Origin: Euphorbia lathyris
Lineage: Eukaryota > Streptophyta > Magnoliopsida > Malpighiales > Euphorbiaceae
Assembly: GCF_963576675.1 (NCBI RefSeq)
Contig: NC_088917.1
Span: 79,408,610-79,472,609 of the forward strand
Length of the DNA stretch: 64,000 nt
Reading direction: 5' to 3'
Part shown: positions 41,746 through 54,600 of the stretch, piece by piece
How the letters are laid out: each line of letters starts with the position of its first letter
Numbering within the stretch: position 1 is the first letter of the stretch
Program-made: the position numbers and the translations under genes
Notes under the pieces: generated by a model
Told to the model about the DNA's origin: nothing
The model's input: the letters and a program-made list of their open reading frames with translations, nothing else
The model's database searches: none

Positions 41746-43640
41746 CCTATCTTCTTCGAGTCAGTTGAAGGTCAAGAAACATTAATTTTTTTTTACTATA
41801 GAGAACTGTTTATTAGCAATTTATGAAGAATTTGTTTTTTCGATTTTTTTTAATGTAGTTGTTTTTTTTTCTTGCACACAATTTAGCCCCCCCAACTATT
41901 GAGTCATGGCTCCGCCCCTGATCCCCGTATGTATCAATCCCCACAATATAATAGAATCGAGATATCTCATAATTTGCCTATCCCGCATGGTCTTACTCAA
42001 CACTTCTTTGCCATACCCGATAGGTCTTTCAACTGTGTACAGAGGCTGTATTTTTCACTAAATACGGAATTTAATTAAAGCCACCTATCCAGATTACTCT
42101 TGATGGATACTAAAAACATTATAATTTCATAATATAACTTAAAATCAGAAATATATCATAAATCAACATCATAAAGTTTCCAAGTACTTTTCTCAATCAA
42201 TTTCCAAAATATTCAATCTTAAACCATAATTGTACTAAAATCACCAATAAATAATTTAAAAATATATTATCAATACTAACTTCAATTTCTTAAAAATAAA
42301 CACATAAATCATCATATAAAAACTTTATTTCATAAATCATAAGTTATCAAAAACACTAGTTTAACCATCTTAAAATCAAATATTAACTTAAGAGATAAAA
42401 TTTATAAAGATCACTTAACATATATGTATAGATAATCAAAATCATAAAAAGGTAGTTGATAAATTACTTACTTCAGCAATTAATCGACGAAAGACACAAT
42501 CTGAATCTCAATCTAAATCTGAAATCCGATCTTCCACAATTAGATTGTAATCCCATTTGAAAATGAGAAGAACATAAAAACTTATACAATATCCAAATAT
42601 AGTTTAAGGAGGCTTTCCTTCTCCTTCTTTTTCTTTCAAATAGTTACCAATATATATATTATAAACCTTATTATGTGTGCATGACTCACTTTTTTAAAAT
42701 AACTACAAGCATGACACTTATTTTTTTTCAAATAAAATGTATACATAATCCCATTTTTTTATATATAAAATTCATGTATTAAATTTTTTTTTTTGATATC
42801 CGAAATACATATCTTGATATTTGGGATTTATGTTTCCAATAATGGATATTTTTCTTTTTGGTCCCTCTAAACTTTAACTTCTTTTTAAACTTACCCTAAA
42901 CTTTTAATTTTACACTTAAAATATGAAATTGGCCTCCAAACTATATCCATAATATCCAATTAACTCTCAAATAAATAAATAACTATAATATAACCTAATA
43001 TTATGGTATAATAAATAAAATTAGGGACACGGATGTGACAGGTATAATTGTAGGTTTTTGAAAAATACAGGGATAGTTTTGTCGGTTTATTTGATATAAG
43101 GGCATATCTGTTTTTCTGTGATAATAGAGAGGTAAATATGTGTATTAACCCTAAATTTAATATTCTAATATTTTTTAAATTTTATATCATTTACATATAG
43201 TGATATTAATATTCTTTTTTAAAATAATATAAATTTACAAATTGTAAATAAATTAACTAACAACCTTTTATAATTGTTTGATAATAGTTTTTGGAAGTTG
43301 TTGAAGTCATAATCTATTGGCCATGTTGACATGTTTGCAATGATCCTTCCGTTCCGTTCTTATTTAATATTTTTTCTATATAATCTCGCAATTTTAAAAT
43401 ATTTCCTACACTTTGTGGCGATGTTTTTTTCAATTAAATTCGCACTCTCCTCAATTTTTTTCTCGTGCTTTTTAAATTTTTTTATAAATTCATGAATTTT
43501 GTAATAAGTATGTCTTTCTTTTTAAGTTTTATTTAGTTTAGTCAGTATTGCAGTTTTGAGGTTTAAATATTGTGTCAATTATTACAATGAAAAATTAAAT
43601 GTGTTATAATTTTTTTTATTTTTTTTTTATAAAAATAATT
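41746..43640. other. non-coding; possible old LTR on minus strand ending near 43,040
   Basis: At 41,880-41,925 the sequence ggcggagccatgactca (minus strand) looks like one end of a hAT-like element. The complement of about 43,042 starts tgtcacatccgtgtccc, resembling an LTR start. The same opening occurs at 56,173. Borders and coding could not be established. Confidence 0.3.
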
Positions 43641-44200
43641 TATTTTTAGTTATATTAATTTTAATGCTATTTATTTATTAAATTTAAATGAATGGAATTT
43701 GAATGGATCCTTACATATTATTTTATCGTTATATAATTTTTTTGTTGAGATATTTTGTAAGTTAATTTATTATATATATTAAATAAAAATATATATTTTT
43801 TCAATTATATTGGTTTTAATGCTATTTATTAAAGTTAAATGAATGGAATTTGAATGGATTCTTAAGTTTTTTTTTTTTTTTGTCAATGTGTTATAATTTT
43901 TTTCAGTTACATTGGTTCTAATGCTATTTATTAAAGTTAAATAAAGAGAATTTGAATGGGTCCTTACATATTTTTTATCGTTGTATATTTTTTTGTTGGG
44001 ATATTTTGTTAATTATTTTACTATATCTATTAAATATAAATATAAATTTTTTTTCAGTAATATTGGTTTTAATGCTATATATTAAAGTTAAATGAATGAA
44101 ATTCGAATGGATTCTTACATATATGTTGTCATCATATAATTTTTTTCGTTTCGATATTTTGTAAGTGATTTTATTATATCTATTAAATATAGATTAGATT
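43640..44200. repeat. tandem array of about four units of roughly 150 bp, left array
   Basis: Units start ttttaatgctatttatt...aatgaatggaatttgaatggatcc and repeat at about 43,660, 43,811, 43,914 and 44,065. The second is shortened to about 100 bp. The complement of the same units makes up 48,140-48,545. Confidence 0.75.
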
Positions 44201-44289
44201 AGATATAATATTCATAATTTTCTTTTGTTATTGTTTTGGTAACTAATAAAAAAAGGTCTATAAAACTCTCCTCATCAATTTCTATATGC

Positions 44290-46420
44290 TTCCACTATAT
44301 AGATATAGATATAGAATTCATCACTAAAAATGAGAAATAAACTTAGAACAGTAATCATGACAAAACATGATTTATAATTGAAATAAATTTCAGTGTAAGT
44401 ATAATATTTCAATACCACTTTAATTATTTTCTTTAACAGGTTTCAAACTTCAATAACTATTGTGTGAAACTTTATATCTATTCGTACCAAAAATGCATAA
44501 AAAATAAAAAAAATTCAATCCATATGAGTTAGATAAACCCCAATAAAAAAAAATCAATGGACGTCACCAGGTGAAGAATTTGGAAAATTAATCTAACTTC
44601 AATTAAAGCTACCAATTGAATTCATATAAAGCCGAAAATCTCAATTTTAGTTAAGAATTAACAATCGAAACCATTACACCTAACAACTTATACTAAAACA
44701 GAAAGAAAATATATAATAAAAGAATTATTTAGTCATTTTGAAAAAAACAAATAAAAAACGTATATAGGGCATTGAGAGGTGTGGAACAACACAATTGAGA
44801 ACAAAATAACTACTACATATAAAAAAACGAATAATTTCTTGTAATTTTGACACATTTGTTTTTCCTGATTTCAGTTGTTTATGTCTCTTCTATTTCCATC
44901 TGATTTATTAATTGGAGATATCAATATCTAAATTCTCCCAGTTCTTGAAAAAGATGTTATTAATACAATTTATACATAGAAACCGCTCCTAAAAAAATCA
45001 GAATCGCATAATGAAGTAAGAACAAAATTATAAGAATATCTTATTTGAAGTAAGAATAAAATTATAAGGTTAAGAACAAAATTAATACGTAATCAAAATT
45101 AAGGTCGAGGTGGTCTTTGAGATTTTCGGTGCCCAATGAATATAATGATGTAATACTATATATCATGCTTTTTATATAGGTTCATTTGTGACTTTTGGAT
45201 TTCCTTCGCTTTGAGTTTTAATTAATGGGCTAGCAATTGATAATAAATAATGTTTTAATATAGTATTCATGGTATGTAGATAATAAAAGCTCATTAACTC
45301 AGTTATTCTTTTTGCTCCTATTGTACCAACTAAGTCGAAAAGCCTTTAAAACACTTTTTGTAAATTCTCTACTTCCGTTGTTATACATAGTATAGATATA
45401 GATATTAAAAAAATAAAAAGAACGCATAAAAAATATGTAATAAAGTAAATATATTTATAACAATAAAACAACAAAAATTATTTTTATTTACCTTTCATTT
45501 TTGAGTTCATATATAGCATAATCCAAATTGTTTCAAGAATAAACATCTTATCAAGTGTATTGGATGCTTATAATCTCTCCATCTAAAGGATTAGGCTAAA
45601 AAACTTAACTATTGATAGTAATAATAATGTAAAATTGATGACTAAAAATGAGAAAGAAATTTAGAATGGTAATTATGACCAAACATGATTTAAATTGAAA
45701 TAAATTTCATTCTAAGTATAATGTTTCAATATCTCTTTAATTATTTTCTTCAATATGTCTTCAATTTCAATGAACAACTATTGTGTGAAACTTTATATAT
45801 ATTCGTACCAAAATGCATAAAAATAAAAAATTCAATTCATATGAGTTATATAAACTCAAATTAAAAAAAAAATCAGTGGACTTCACTAGGTTTTGAAAGG
45901 TAGGGGGATGTGTGAAACAACACAATTGAGAACAAAATAACTACTACATATGAAAAAAAATTGAATATTTACCTTGGGAAACATAATGATTTCGTGTAAT
46001 TTTTACTGTTTTGTTTTTCCCGATTTCAGGTGTCCATACCTCTTTTATTTCCATCAGATTTCTTCAATTGGAGATATCCAAGTCTAAATTCTGACAATTC
46101 TTAAAGAAAATGCTATTAATACAGGTTATCAATGGAAATCGCTCATAAATAAATATGAATCTCTTAATAAAGTTAGAACAAAATTACAAGATTATATTAT
46201 TTTAAATAAAAACAAAATTATAAGATGAGGATTTTGATTTTCGATTACCAATGAATATAATAATGGAATACTATTTATCATGTTTTATATATAGGTTTAT
46301 TTGTGACTTTTGGATTTCCTTTACTTTGTTTTTTTTTCATCTTCATGTAACTCTTACTTTCTTTTATTACTTTAATTGATGAGCTGTTAATTGACAATAA
46401 ATAATGTATTAATTCGAATA
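44290..46420. repeat. two diverged copies of an AT-rich (Helitron-like?) repeat
   Basis: Copy 1 (44,314-45,420) and copy 2 (45,638-46,420) both start atcactaaaaatgagaaa / gatgactaaaaatgagaaag. They continue with ttgaaataaatttcat, attcgtaccaaaa, gtggacttcac and tttgtgacttttggatttcctt. Copy 1 ends with acttccgttgttatacatagtatagatatag. Read on the minus strand this is ctatatctatactatgtataacaacgg, similar to 5' ends of plant Helitrons. No Rep/helicase ORF is present. Confidence 0.55.
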
Positions 46421-48139
46421 CTTGGTGATCATGAAATTCCATCAAGCAAAATGATTATCATCAAGATGAATTTGTGACTAATTCTTGTGAAATTTTTTTA
46501 TATGTAACATATTGAATTGATAAAGTTTCTTCATATGCAACATTAGAAAAATATTGATTGTAATAGTATAATATATTGATGTTGCGTCCATTTTAACATA
46601 GATTGTAATTCTTTTATATCGTATATATTCAATTTTTGTTTAACATATAGATTGTAATTCTTTTGTATCATAAATATAATATTTAATTTTAATTGTAGTT
46701 TAATACAATTTTTGGTTTTTCATTATACTCTAATATATTTCTTAATTAATCTTCTATTTTATTATTATTATTATTTCACAGAATTCCAGTTATAAAAAAT
46801 ATGAAAATATATTAAAATTACTAAAAAGTACAAATAATTAAATTTTATAAAAATAAATAAATCATTTACCTTTAATTAAAATTCTATAAAAAAATTAATA
46901 AATTATTTTCAAAATTAATTTAATTTAATATGAATTATCAATAAAAAATATGTATTAATTTCAAATATACATAATATAAATTTTTTTCATGGCATGATAT
47001 AAATTTACTTAAAAGAAAATATGTCAATTTATTTATTTATATAAATTATCTAAAAAGTTTCATATCCCGTGCAACTTACAATTCTTTCTGGTAAATCTTT
47101 GGACTTTTGCTTTCTTTGATTTTATGTTTTAATACCAATTCTGAAGATCTAAGTTACTATTTCAAGTTTGCCTTGCCATTTTAGGAAATTTTAACTTGAG
47201 TACTAAAATATAGGGCTTCAATAAGAATTTGAACATCTTAAGCACTGAGTTTCAATTTTGAAAAGGCTTATTGTTTCTGAATTATGGCAATTCTTGTTAG
47301 CTTTATTGTTTCCAAGTAAAGAGATTGAATTTATAGATGAGCATTTGTGAAAAGAGGACTATATATGTGTTTATATTCATTTGTGTCTTGAACTTAAGTT
47401 GTGGTCCTTAATGGAAAATCAATTTTAGTTGGTATAAATGTAGGACTAATTGTAGAATTTGAAAATTATAGCAATATATGTAATAAATGTGATGAAAATA
47501 ATTAAAATCCTTTTTTGTTCATTATTTTCATTAGTGTATGAATGAGGAATTTTGAATATAGCTGTGTGCAATGCTGTAAAACTTTCCATGTATGCACCAT
47601 TGGTTGTTTGATAGTTCAACGTAATGATGACAGCGTGGCATTTTGAGTAACTATTTTCATGCCACGCAAAATGCATATTTTGAATTTTTAGCAAATTTCT
47701 TTTGCGCGGGAAGTATTCTGTTGAGTTGTATTTTACTTGCTTGCTGCTGAGTTGTAACATTTTAGTAAACATTGGGATAAGGATCCCCATTCTTACCCAA
47801 TCTAGGTTAATAATTTCAAATTTTCTAGTCATTAGTATTATTGGAAGACAGTTCATTTTACTTAATAGCTTCACTGGAGTCAATTAATACGATGGCACGT
47901 GTAAGAAGGTTGCTATAAGTTTTCAGTGTCTGTTACACCTTCCTTATCGATTTTAAGAAAACTTTTGACTTTTTCTCACTGTCAGGTCTATAAAACTGAA
48001 CTCCATAGTGAGTCTTCAGAAAACAAGCAATTCTTGTGTTTGCATAACCTAGGAATCAGAGAACTCAATTTTCTGTTGCTTGCTTTCACGCAGATTTAAA
48101 TCGGTATGTTTATGAATCATTTACATGTTTTCACCATTT
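46421..48139. other. AT-rich DNA, then a less repetitive island at about 47,080-48,110; no gene proven
   Basis: At about 47,065 tatcccgtgcaacttac resembles the 3' hairpin part of plant Helitrons. The island from 47,080 to 48,110 has more balanced composition and a promoter-like tctataaaactgaac (47,988). A gcag/gtatgt arrangement near 48,090-48,104 could be a 5' UTR exon end. An open frame on the minus strand (47,446-47,883) shows no known motif. Confidence 0.35.
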
Positions 48140-48545
48140 ATAATTTTATTTATTTAACTTTAGTAAATATCATTAAAACCAATATTACTAAAAGAAATTT
48201 ATATTTATATTTAATAGATATAATAAAATAACTTACAAAATATCCCAATGCACAAAAATTATATAACAAACAACAAAATATGTAAGGATCTATTCAAATT
48301 TCCTTTATTTAATAAATATCATTAAAATCAATATAAGTGGAAACAAAAAATTATAAGGATTCATTTAAATTTCATTCATTTGACTTTAATAAATAGCATT
48401 AAAACCAATATAACTGAAAAAAAAAATTATATTTATATTTAATAGATATGATAAAACAACTTACAAAATATCCCAACGAAAATAAATTATATAACGATAA
48501 AAAAATATGTAAGAGTCCATTCAAATTCCATTCATTTAACTTTAC
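48140..48545. repeat. inverted copy of the roughly 150-bp tandem array, right array
   Basis: On the minus strand it gives the same units as 43,640-44,200, including one shortened unit in the middle (about 48,300-48,390). The two arrays face each other across about 3.9 kb. Confidence 0.72.
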
Positions 48546-48972
48546 AAACAAAATTATAAGACTATCTTATTTGAAGTAAGAACAAAATTATAAGGTTAAA
48601 AACAAAACTAATACGTAATCAAAATTAAGGTCGAGGTGCTCTTTGATTTTCAGTGGCCAATGAATATAATGATGTAATACTATATATCATGCTTTTTATA
48701 TATAGGTTCATTTGTGACTTTTGGATTTCCTTAGCTTTGAGTTTTAATTAATGGGTTAGTAATTGATAATAAATAATATTTTAATATAGTATTCATGGTA
48801 TGTAGATAATAAAAGCTCATTAACTCAGTTATTCTATTTTCTCCTACGATACCAACTAAGCCGAAAAGCATCTAAAACACTTTTTGTAAATTCTCTACTT
48901 CCGTTGTTATATATAGTATAGATATAGATATTAAAAAAATAAAAAGAACACATCAAAAAATAAATATGTAAT
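48546..48972. repeat. partial copy of 45,000-45,441, cut by the gypsy insertion
   Basis: It follows 45,010-45,441 closely (aaggtcgaggtgctctttgat, gcatctaaaacactttttg, acttccgttgttatatatag) and stops at atatgtaat. The continuation is found at 54,601 after the gypsy element. Confidence 0.75.
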
Positions 48973-49483
48973 TGATGCGGACATCCTAACTGGCAGCACT
49001 GATCACGCGCGCTCTGGCGGATCCTCAGACATCAAACCCACGGAGGTTATACCGAGGAGGGCGGATCCCTAGGACATACGAGCGGGGCGGATCTAGGAGT
49101 ACACAAGGAGGCGTATCAACATCTACCCCTGGGCGGATCTCTAGGTTTACTTCCCCCCGAAGTAATTCGCCAACAACCCTGACAATCTGTACATGTACCA
49201 TTGTACTGATTGTCGGGGCGTATCACCTATTTTACCATTTTATGGATAGCCTTATTGAAACCCTATTAGGGGTGGTCCTTGTCTTTTATTATCATTAGGG
49301 GGATGTATTTAAACCCTCATTTTGTAAGGATGAGACAACTTTTATCAATCAAAAATCATTCTCTTTGAGAACCTAAGGTTTATACCTTGTTTATCGGGAT
49401 TCACTCCTTCTAGTTTAGCTAGAGAAGAACCTCTTTGTTGGTTTACGATTAAAACCTTCATTTATCGCTTTCAATCTGTATCA
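48973..49483 (+). repeat. 5' LTR of gypsy element (511 bp)
   Basis: It starts TGATGCGGACATCC and ends TCAATCTGTATCA. It carries several gcggatc motifs in the first 200 bp and a tatttaaacc promoter-like site (about 49,307). It is followed by the tRNA primer site. Confidence 0.92.
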
Positions 49484-49485
49484 GT

Positions 49486-49497
49486 TGGTATCAGAGA
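49486..49497 (+). other. primer binding site, tRNA-iMet type
   Basis: TGGTATCAGAGA lies two bases after the LTR and matches the plant initiator-Met tRNA site except at the last base. Confidence 0.82.
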
Positions 49498-49530
49498 CGA
49501 TCGTTTCCTGACCCGAAACTTCTTTTGGCA

Positions 49531-52500
49531 ATGGTTCAACCCCGACAACCGCAAGATTCCATGGAAACCAGTGACCGGAGGTATGAGGAGTTGAGGGAGC
49601 ACCTCGCAGAGAAGATCCAAGCCAGCCATGAGCGGCAGAGGCAAACCGACCAATGGTTCCTGGAGCTAGCCACCTCCCTAGAAAACTTCAAACTGGAGGT
49701 TTTGGCTCTAATCCGACCAACCGCGGGAGGATCAACCCAGAGAAAGGAAGGAGTCCCTGAACAACAGCTTCCACAAATGGGTCCTAGGGATCCTGAGGTA
49801 AGAAGACCCAACTTTGTCCTTGTGCATAACGCTGATAGTGATAGTCATGACTTTGAGAGTATCGGGAATGATGATACCGTTAGAACTATGAGGGATGTTG
49901 GGCCTGTTGACAACCGACGTGTGGAGGTTGCTAGAGTATACCCAGGTCTAGGAAACTTTGATAGAGATGATGCCTTTAAGCTAAAGATAGACTTACCATC
50001 TTTTGGAGGCGAACTCGATATAGAGGGATTCTTAGACTGGTTATCGGAAGTCGAACGTTTCTTTGAGTATGCTGGGATTCCTGATGAGAGGAAGGTGAGG
50101 CTGGTGGCGTATCGCCTGAAGGGTGGCGCATCAGTTTTGTGGGATCAGATGAGGGAAGAAAGAAGAAGAGGGGGCAGAGATCCGATTCAATCTTGGCTAC
50201 GGATGAAGGCGATGTTGAGGGAGCGGTTCTTACCGCCGGATTATGAGCAGTATATTTACAGCTCCTACAGGGGATGCTCTCAAGGGACCCGAAGTGTCCA
50301 TGAGTATACTTCAGAGTTCTTGAGGCTTTCGGCGAGGGCCAACTTGTCAGAAACTGAAAGCCAAAAGACCTCTAGGTATCTAGAAGGGTTGAGATACAAC
50401 ATCCAGGATCGTATTGGCACACAAATGGTGGTTCGGGTACAAGATGCCAGGAATTTAGCCCTCAAGGCTGAGTCTCTACTAACCGGGAGATCCAGGAGAT
50501 CCGCCACTACTGAGTATACGCCTGGAGGAAGAGATAACGTGAAGTCTTATGACAAAGGCAAGCAGGTGGCGAGTGCCAGTGGGGCCAAACTCAACAGTGT
50601 GGGAAGAGGATCTGTCGGAGATACTAGGCCATACAAGAAAGCACCTATACCACCTAAGAGCAACAATCCGTATGTGAGGCCAGCGCCTTTCAAATGTTTT
50701 TGGTGCAATGAGCCAGGCCATAGATCCAACGAATGTCCTAGGAGGAAGAGCGCCAACATTGTGGAGAGGTATGAAGATGACTATGACGAAGGGGATGAAG
50801 TATTTTGTGAACCCTTAGGAGAAGATGATGATGAGGCGGATGAAGAGAGTTACGCCATTCATGTGGTACGGCGTTTATTAGTCTCCAGTCGGATAGAGGG
50901 AGATCAGAGGCACCGACTATTCAGGACCCGCTGTCTTGTGAAAGGTGGGCGATGCAATGTGATAATAGATAGTGGGAGCCAATAGAACATTGTGAGCAGC
51001 AGTGCCGTTCAGAAATTCGGATTGCTGGCAGAGGCGCATCCCGACCCCTATAGGGTGGGATGGATCAAAAACGTGGGTGAACTTAGGGTGACCCAGAGAT
51101 GCAGGGTACCCATTGTGATTGGTGATTACAGTGATGAAGTCTGTTGTGATGTGGTCGATATGGATGCCTGCCACCTATTATTGGGCCGACCCTGGCAGTT
51201 TGATAACGACGCCATCCACGCAGGAAGAGAGAACACTTACAGATTTGTGAGGAATGGGGTGAAGTTCATCCTTACGCCAATGATGAGGGAGCCAAAGGCC
51301 GACGAGAAGTCTACTTTAGTAGTCTGTCCTACATACAAATCATTTGTCAGCGAATGTGAAGAGAGCCAGATGGTGTATGTGGTAATGGTTAAGGCGAATC
51401 ACGAATCCGCCCAAAGGGGCGAAAGGGAGATACCGACTGAAGTGACCCACCTACTTGTCGAATATCAAGATTTGTTCCCTAAAGGGCTGTCGAGTGGGTT
51501 ACCACCCTTAACGGACATCCAACATCATATCGATCTTGTGCCCGGGGCTAGTTTACCAAGTCTCCCTCATTATCGGATGAGTCCAAAGGAAAATGATATC
51601 ATGAGGCAGAAAGTGGAAGAGCTCATTAAGATGGGATACGTTAGAGAAAGTATGAGTCCATGCGCCGTCCCAGCCCTACTTACACCCAAGAAGGATGGAT
51701 CTTGGCGGATGTGTGTGGACAGCAGGGCTATCAATAAGATCACTATCAAGTATAAGTTCCCTATTCCAAGGTTGGATGATATGCTAGACCAGCTTGGCGG
51801 ATCCCGAGTTTTCTCCAAGATTGATCTCAGGAGCGGTTATCATCAGATACGAATTCGATCTGGGGATGAGTGGAAGACCGCCTTCAAGACCAGAGATGGA
51901 TTGTATGAGTGGTTAGTTATGCCATTCGGGATGACTAACGCCCCCAGTACTTTCATGAGGCTGATGAATCAGGTGCTTCGCCCCGTGATTGGAAAATTTG
52001 TAGTTGTGTATTTTGATGACATCCTGATTCATAGCGAGACCTTGGTGGAGCATGTGGAGCATTTACGGATAGTATTTGACCTGTTAAGGAAACACCAGTT
52101 ATACGCCAACACTAAGGAGTGTGATTTCGTTATGGAAAGCCTGGTTTTCCTTGGGTTCGTGGTTAGTGGCGATGGGGTCCAAGTTGATGGGGAGAAGGTA
52201 AGAGCCATCCGAGAATGGCCTACTCCGAGGAATGTGGGGGATATCAGGAGTTTTCATGGGCTAGCAACATTTTATCACCGATTCATCAAGAACTTCAGTT
52301 CCATAGTGGCCCCGTTGATGGAATGTTTAAAGAAAGGAAAGGGATTCGCGTGAGCGGACGCCCAAGAGGAGAGCTTCGCTCTGATCAAAGAGAAGTTGAG
52401 TACAGCACTCGTGCTGGCGTATCCCAATTTTGACAAACTATTCGAAGTTGAATGCGATGCTAGTGGAGTTGGGATTGGTGGAGTCTTGATGCAAGAAAAG

Positions 52501-54213
52501 AGACCCATTGCATATTTCAGTGAGAAGCTCTGTGAAGCACGGCAAAAGTGGGCAACGTATGATCAAGAGTTTTATACTATAGTGAGGGCGTTGAAAGTGT
52601 GGGAACATTATTTGGTGGGGAAAGAATTCATCCTCTACACTGACCACCAAGCTCTCAAGTACCTGGGAAGTTAGAAGCAACTTCGAAGCTCCATGCATGC
52701 CCGGTGGTCCGCCTTCATAGATAAGTTCCCCTATAAGCTTATCCATGAGGCTGGAAAACAGAACAAGGTGGCGGACGCCTTGAGTCGAAGAGTGTCACTC
52801 ATAAAGACAGTAAACCTGGAAACCGTTTGCTTTGAACACATCCGAGGAGAATACTTGGCGGATCCTGATTTTTGCAGTATCTGGGAAAAGTGTCAGCACC
52901 AGCATGGGGATGGGGCGTATCATCTGATGGATGAGTATCTCAAGAGGGGCAACCAACTTTGCTTACCCTGCACTTCCATCCGCAAGAAGGTTGTTCGTGA
53001 TCTACATGGCGGATCCCTAGGAGGGCATTTTGGGTGAGACAAGACATATGAAGCAGTGAGCTTCCGTTATTTCTGGCCTAAGATGAGGAGAGATGTTGCC
53101 TACTTAGTAGAACGATGCTATGTTTGCCAGACCGCCAAGGGACGCACTACCAACGCTGGCTTGCAGCTACCCTTGCCTGTACCAGAAACCATATGGGAGG
53201 ATCTGTCCATGGATTTTGTCCTAGGGTTACCCAGAACTCAGAGAGGCATGGATTCCATCTTTGTCGTGGTTAATCGGTTTTCGAAGATGGCCCACTTCAT
53301 ACCATGTCACAAGACTAATGATGCCTCAATGACTGCTAAGCTATTCTTCAAAGAGATTGTCAGGCTATATGGCGTACCTAAGAGCATTGTCTCGGATCGT
53401 GATACGAAGTTCCTCAGTCACTTCTGGCGGACGTTGTGGGCTCTGTTTGATACGTCTCTGAAGTTTAGTACCACCGCCCACCCTCAAACAGACGGACAGA
53501 CCGAGGTGGTCAATAGAACTTTGGGAAACCTACTGCGCAGCAAATGTAAGGGTAAACCCAGGATGTGGGATGTGATTCTAGCCCAAGCTGAGTTCGCCTA
53601 CAACGGCTCTATACATTCAGGAACCGGGAGGTCCCCATTTGAGGTGGTATACACGAAGACCCCAAATCACGTCCTTGATATAGCCCCTCTTCCTAAAGGA
53701 AACGTGACTGCCAACCAGCTGGCCAAGGATTATGTACAGATGCAGCAAGAGGTGAGAGAGACTCTTGAAGAGAGAAATCAGAAACTAAAGGCTAAGGCGG
53801 ATGAGCACCGCAGAGACCTACAGTTTGAAGTTGGGGATGAGGTTATGGTGTATTTGGGCAAAGAGAGACTCGCCAACGCCACAAGCAGCAAGCTTCGGCC
53901 TAGGAAATACGGGCCATATAAGGTCACCAAGAAGATCAATGCCAATGCCTATCATATAGCATTGCCGAATTGGCTCGGTAAAATCTCACCAGCGTTCAAC
54001 ATCCGTGACCTTAGCCCATGGAAGTCAGATGGTCCTTTGGAGTTCAACAAAGACGAATCAGTGTCGAGATCTTTTAAAGAAGGAGAGAATGATGCGGACA
54101 TCCTAGCTGGCAGCACTGATCACGCGCGCTCTGGCGGATCCTCAGACATCAAATCCACGGAGGTTATACCGAGGAGGGCGGATCCCCAGGACATACAAGC
54201 GGGGCGGATCTAG
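49531..54213 (+). pseudogene. gypsy gag-pol polyprotein with four in-frame stops
   Basis: One frame is kept from ATG 49531 to TAG 54211-54213. Gag has the retrotransposon-gag domain (FLDWLSEVERFFEYAG, VAYRLKGGA) and a CCHC knuckle CFWCNEPGHRSNEC (near residue 388). The protease motif IIDSGS is followed by TAG 50983-50985. RT has VVYFDDIL (Y827-D830). A TGA at 52351-52353 precedes RNase H ([14 protein letters not shown]). TAG 52672-52674 and TGA 53035-53037 follow. Integrase has an HHCC-like region, [22 protein letters not shown] and [11 protein letters not shown]. The C-terminal end (from NDADILAG) is encoded within the 3' LTR. All four stops can be explained by single C-to-T or G-to-A changes, and no frameshift is present. 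No active product is expected. Confidence 0.93.
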
Positions 54214-54600
54214 GAGTACACAAGGAGGCGTATCAACATCTATCCCTGGGCGGATCTCTAGGTTTACTTCCCCCCGAAGTAATTCACCAACAACCCTGAC
54301 AATCTGTACCTGTACCATTGTACTGATTGTCGGGGCGTATCACCTATTTTACCCTTTTATGGATAGCTTTATTGAAACCCTAGTAGGGGTAGTCCTTGTC
54401 TTTTATTATCATTAGGGGGATGTATTTAAACCCTCATTTTGTAAGGATGAGACAACTTTTATCAATAAAAAATCATTCTCTTTGAGAACCTAAGGTTTAT
54501 ATCTTGTTTATCGGGATTCACTCCTTCTAGTTTAGCTAGAGAAGAACCTCTTTGTTGGTTTATAATTAAAACCTTCATTTATCGCTTTCAATTTGTATCA
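54090..54600 (+). repeat. 3' LTR of gypsy element (511 bp), overlaps end of gag-pol
   Basis: It starts TGATGCGGACATCCTAGC after a purine tract (aaagaaggagagaa) and ends TTTGTATCA. Its first 124 bp are also the last codons of the polyprotein frame. Confidence 0.92.

Larger units (their letters stand above)
48973..54600 (+). mobile_element. Ty3/gypsy LTR retrotransposon (CRM-like chromovirus?), complete but broken
   Basis: The LTRs 48973-49483 and 54090-54600 are 511 bp each and differ at roughly 17 positions, so the insertion is older than the intact copia. The order gag, protease, RT, RNase H, integrase is the gypsy order. The flanks GTAAT (48968-48972) and ATAAT (54601-54605) are a 5-bp duplication with one change. 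The unoccupied site atatgtaataaag is present at about 45,433-45,445 in the duplicate block. The polyprotein reading continues about 124 bp into the 3' LTR, which I recall as a trait of CRM elements. That lineage call is tentative. Confidence 0.93.

Noticed and set aside
41880..41925. Complete hAT MITE ending in CCCCTG
   Set aside because: Only one terminus (minus-strand caggggcggagccatg) was seen; no partner end was found.
47446..47883. 145-codon open frame on the minus strand
   Set aside because: No recognisable domain, AT-rich, no start context or neighbouring exons; probably chance.
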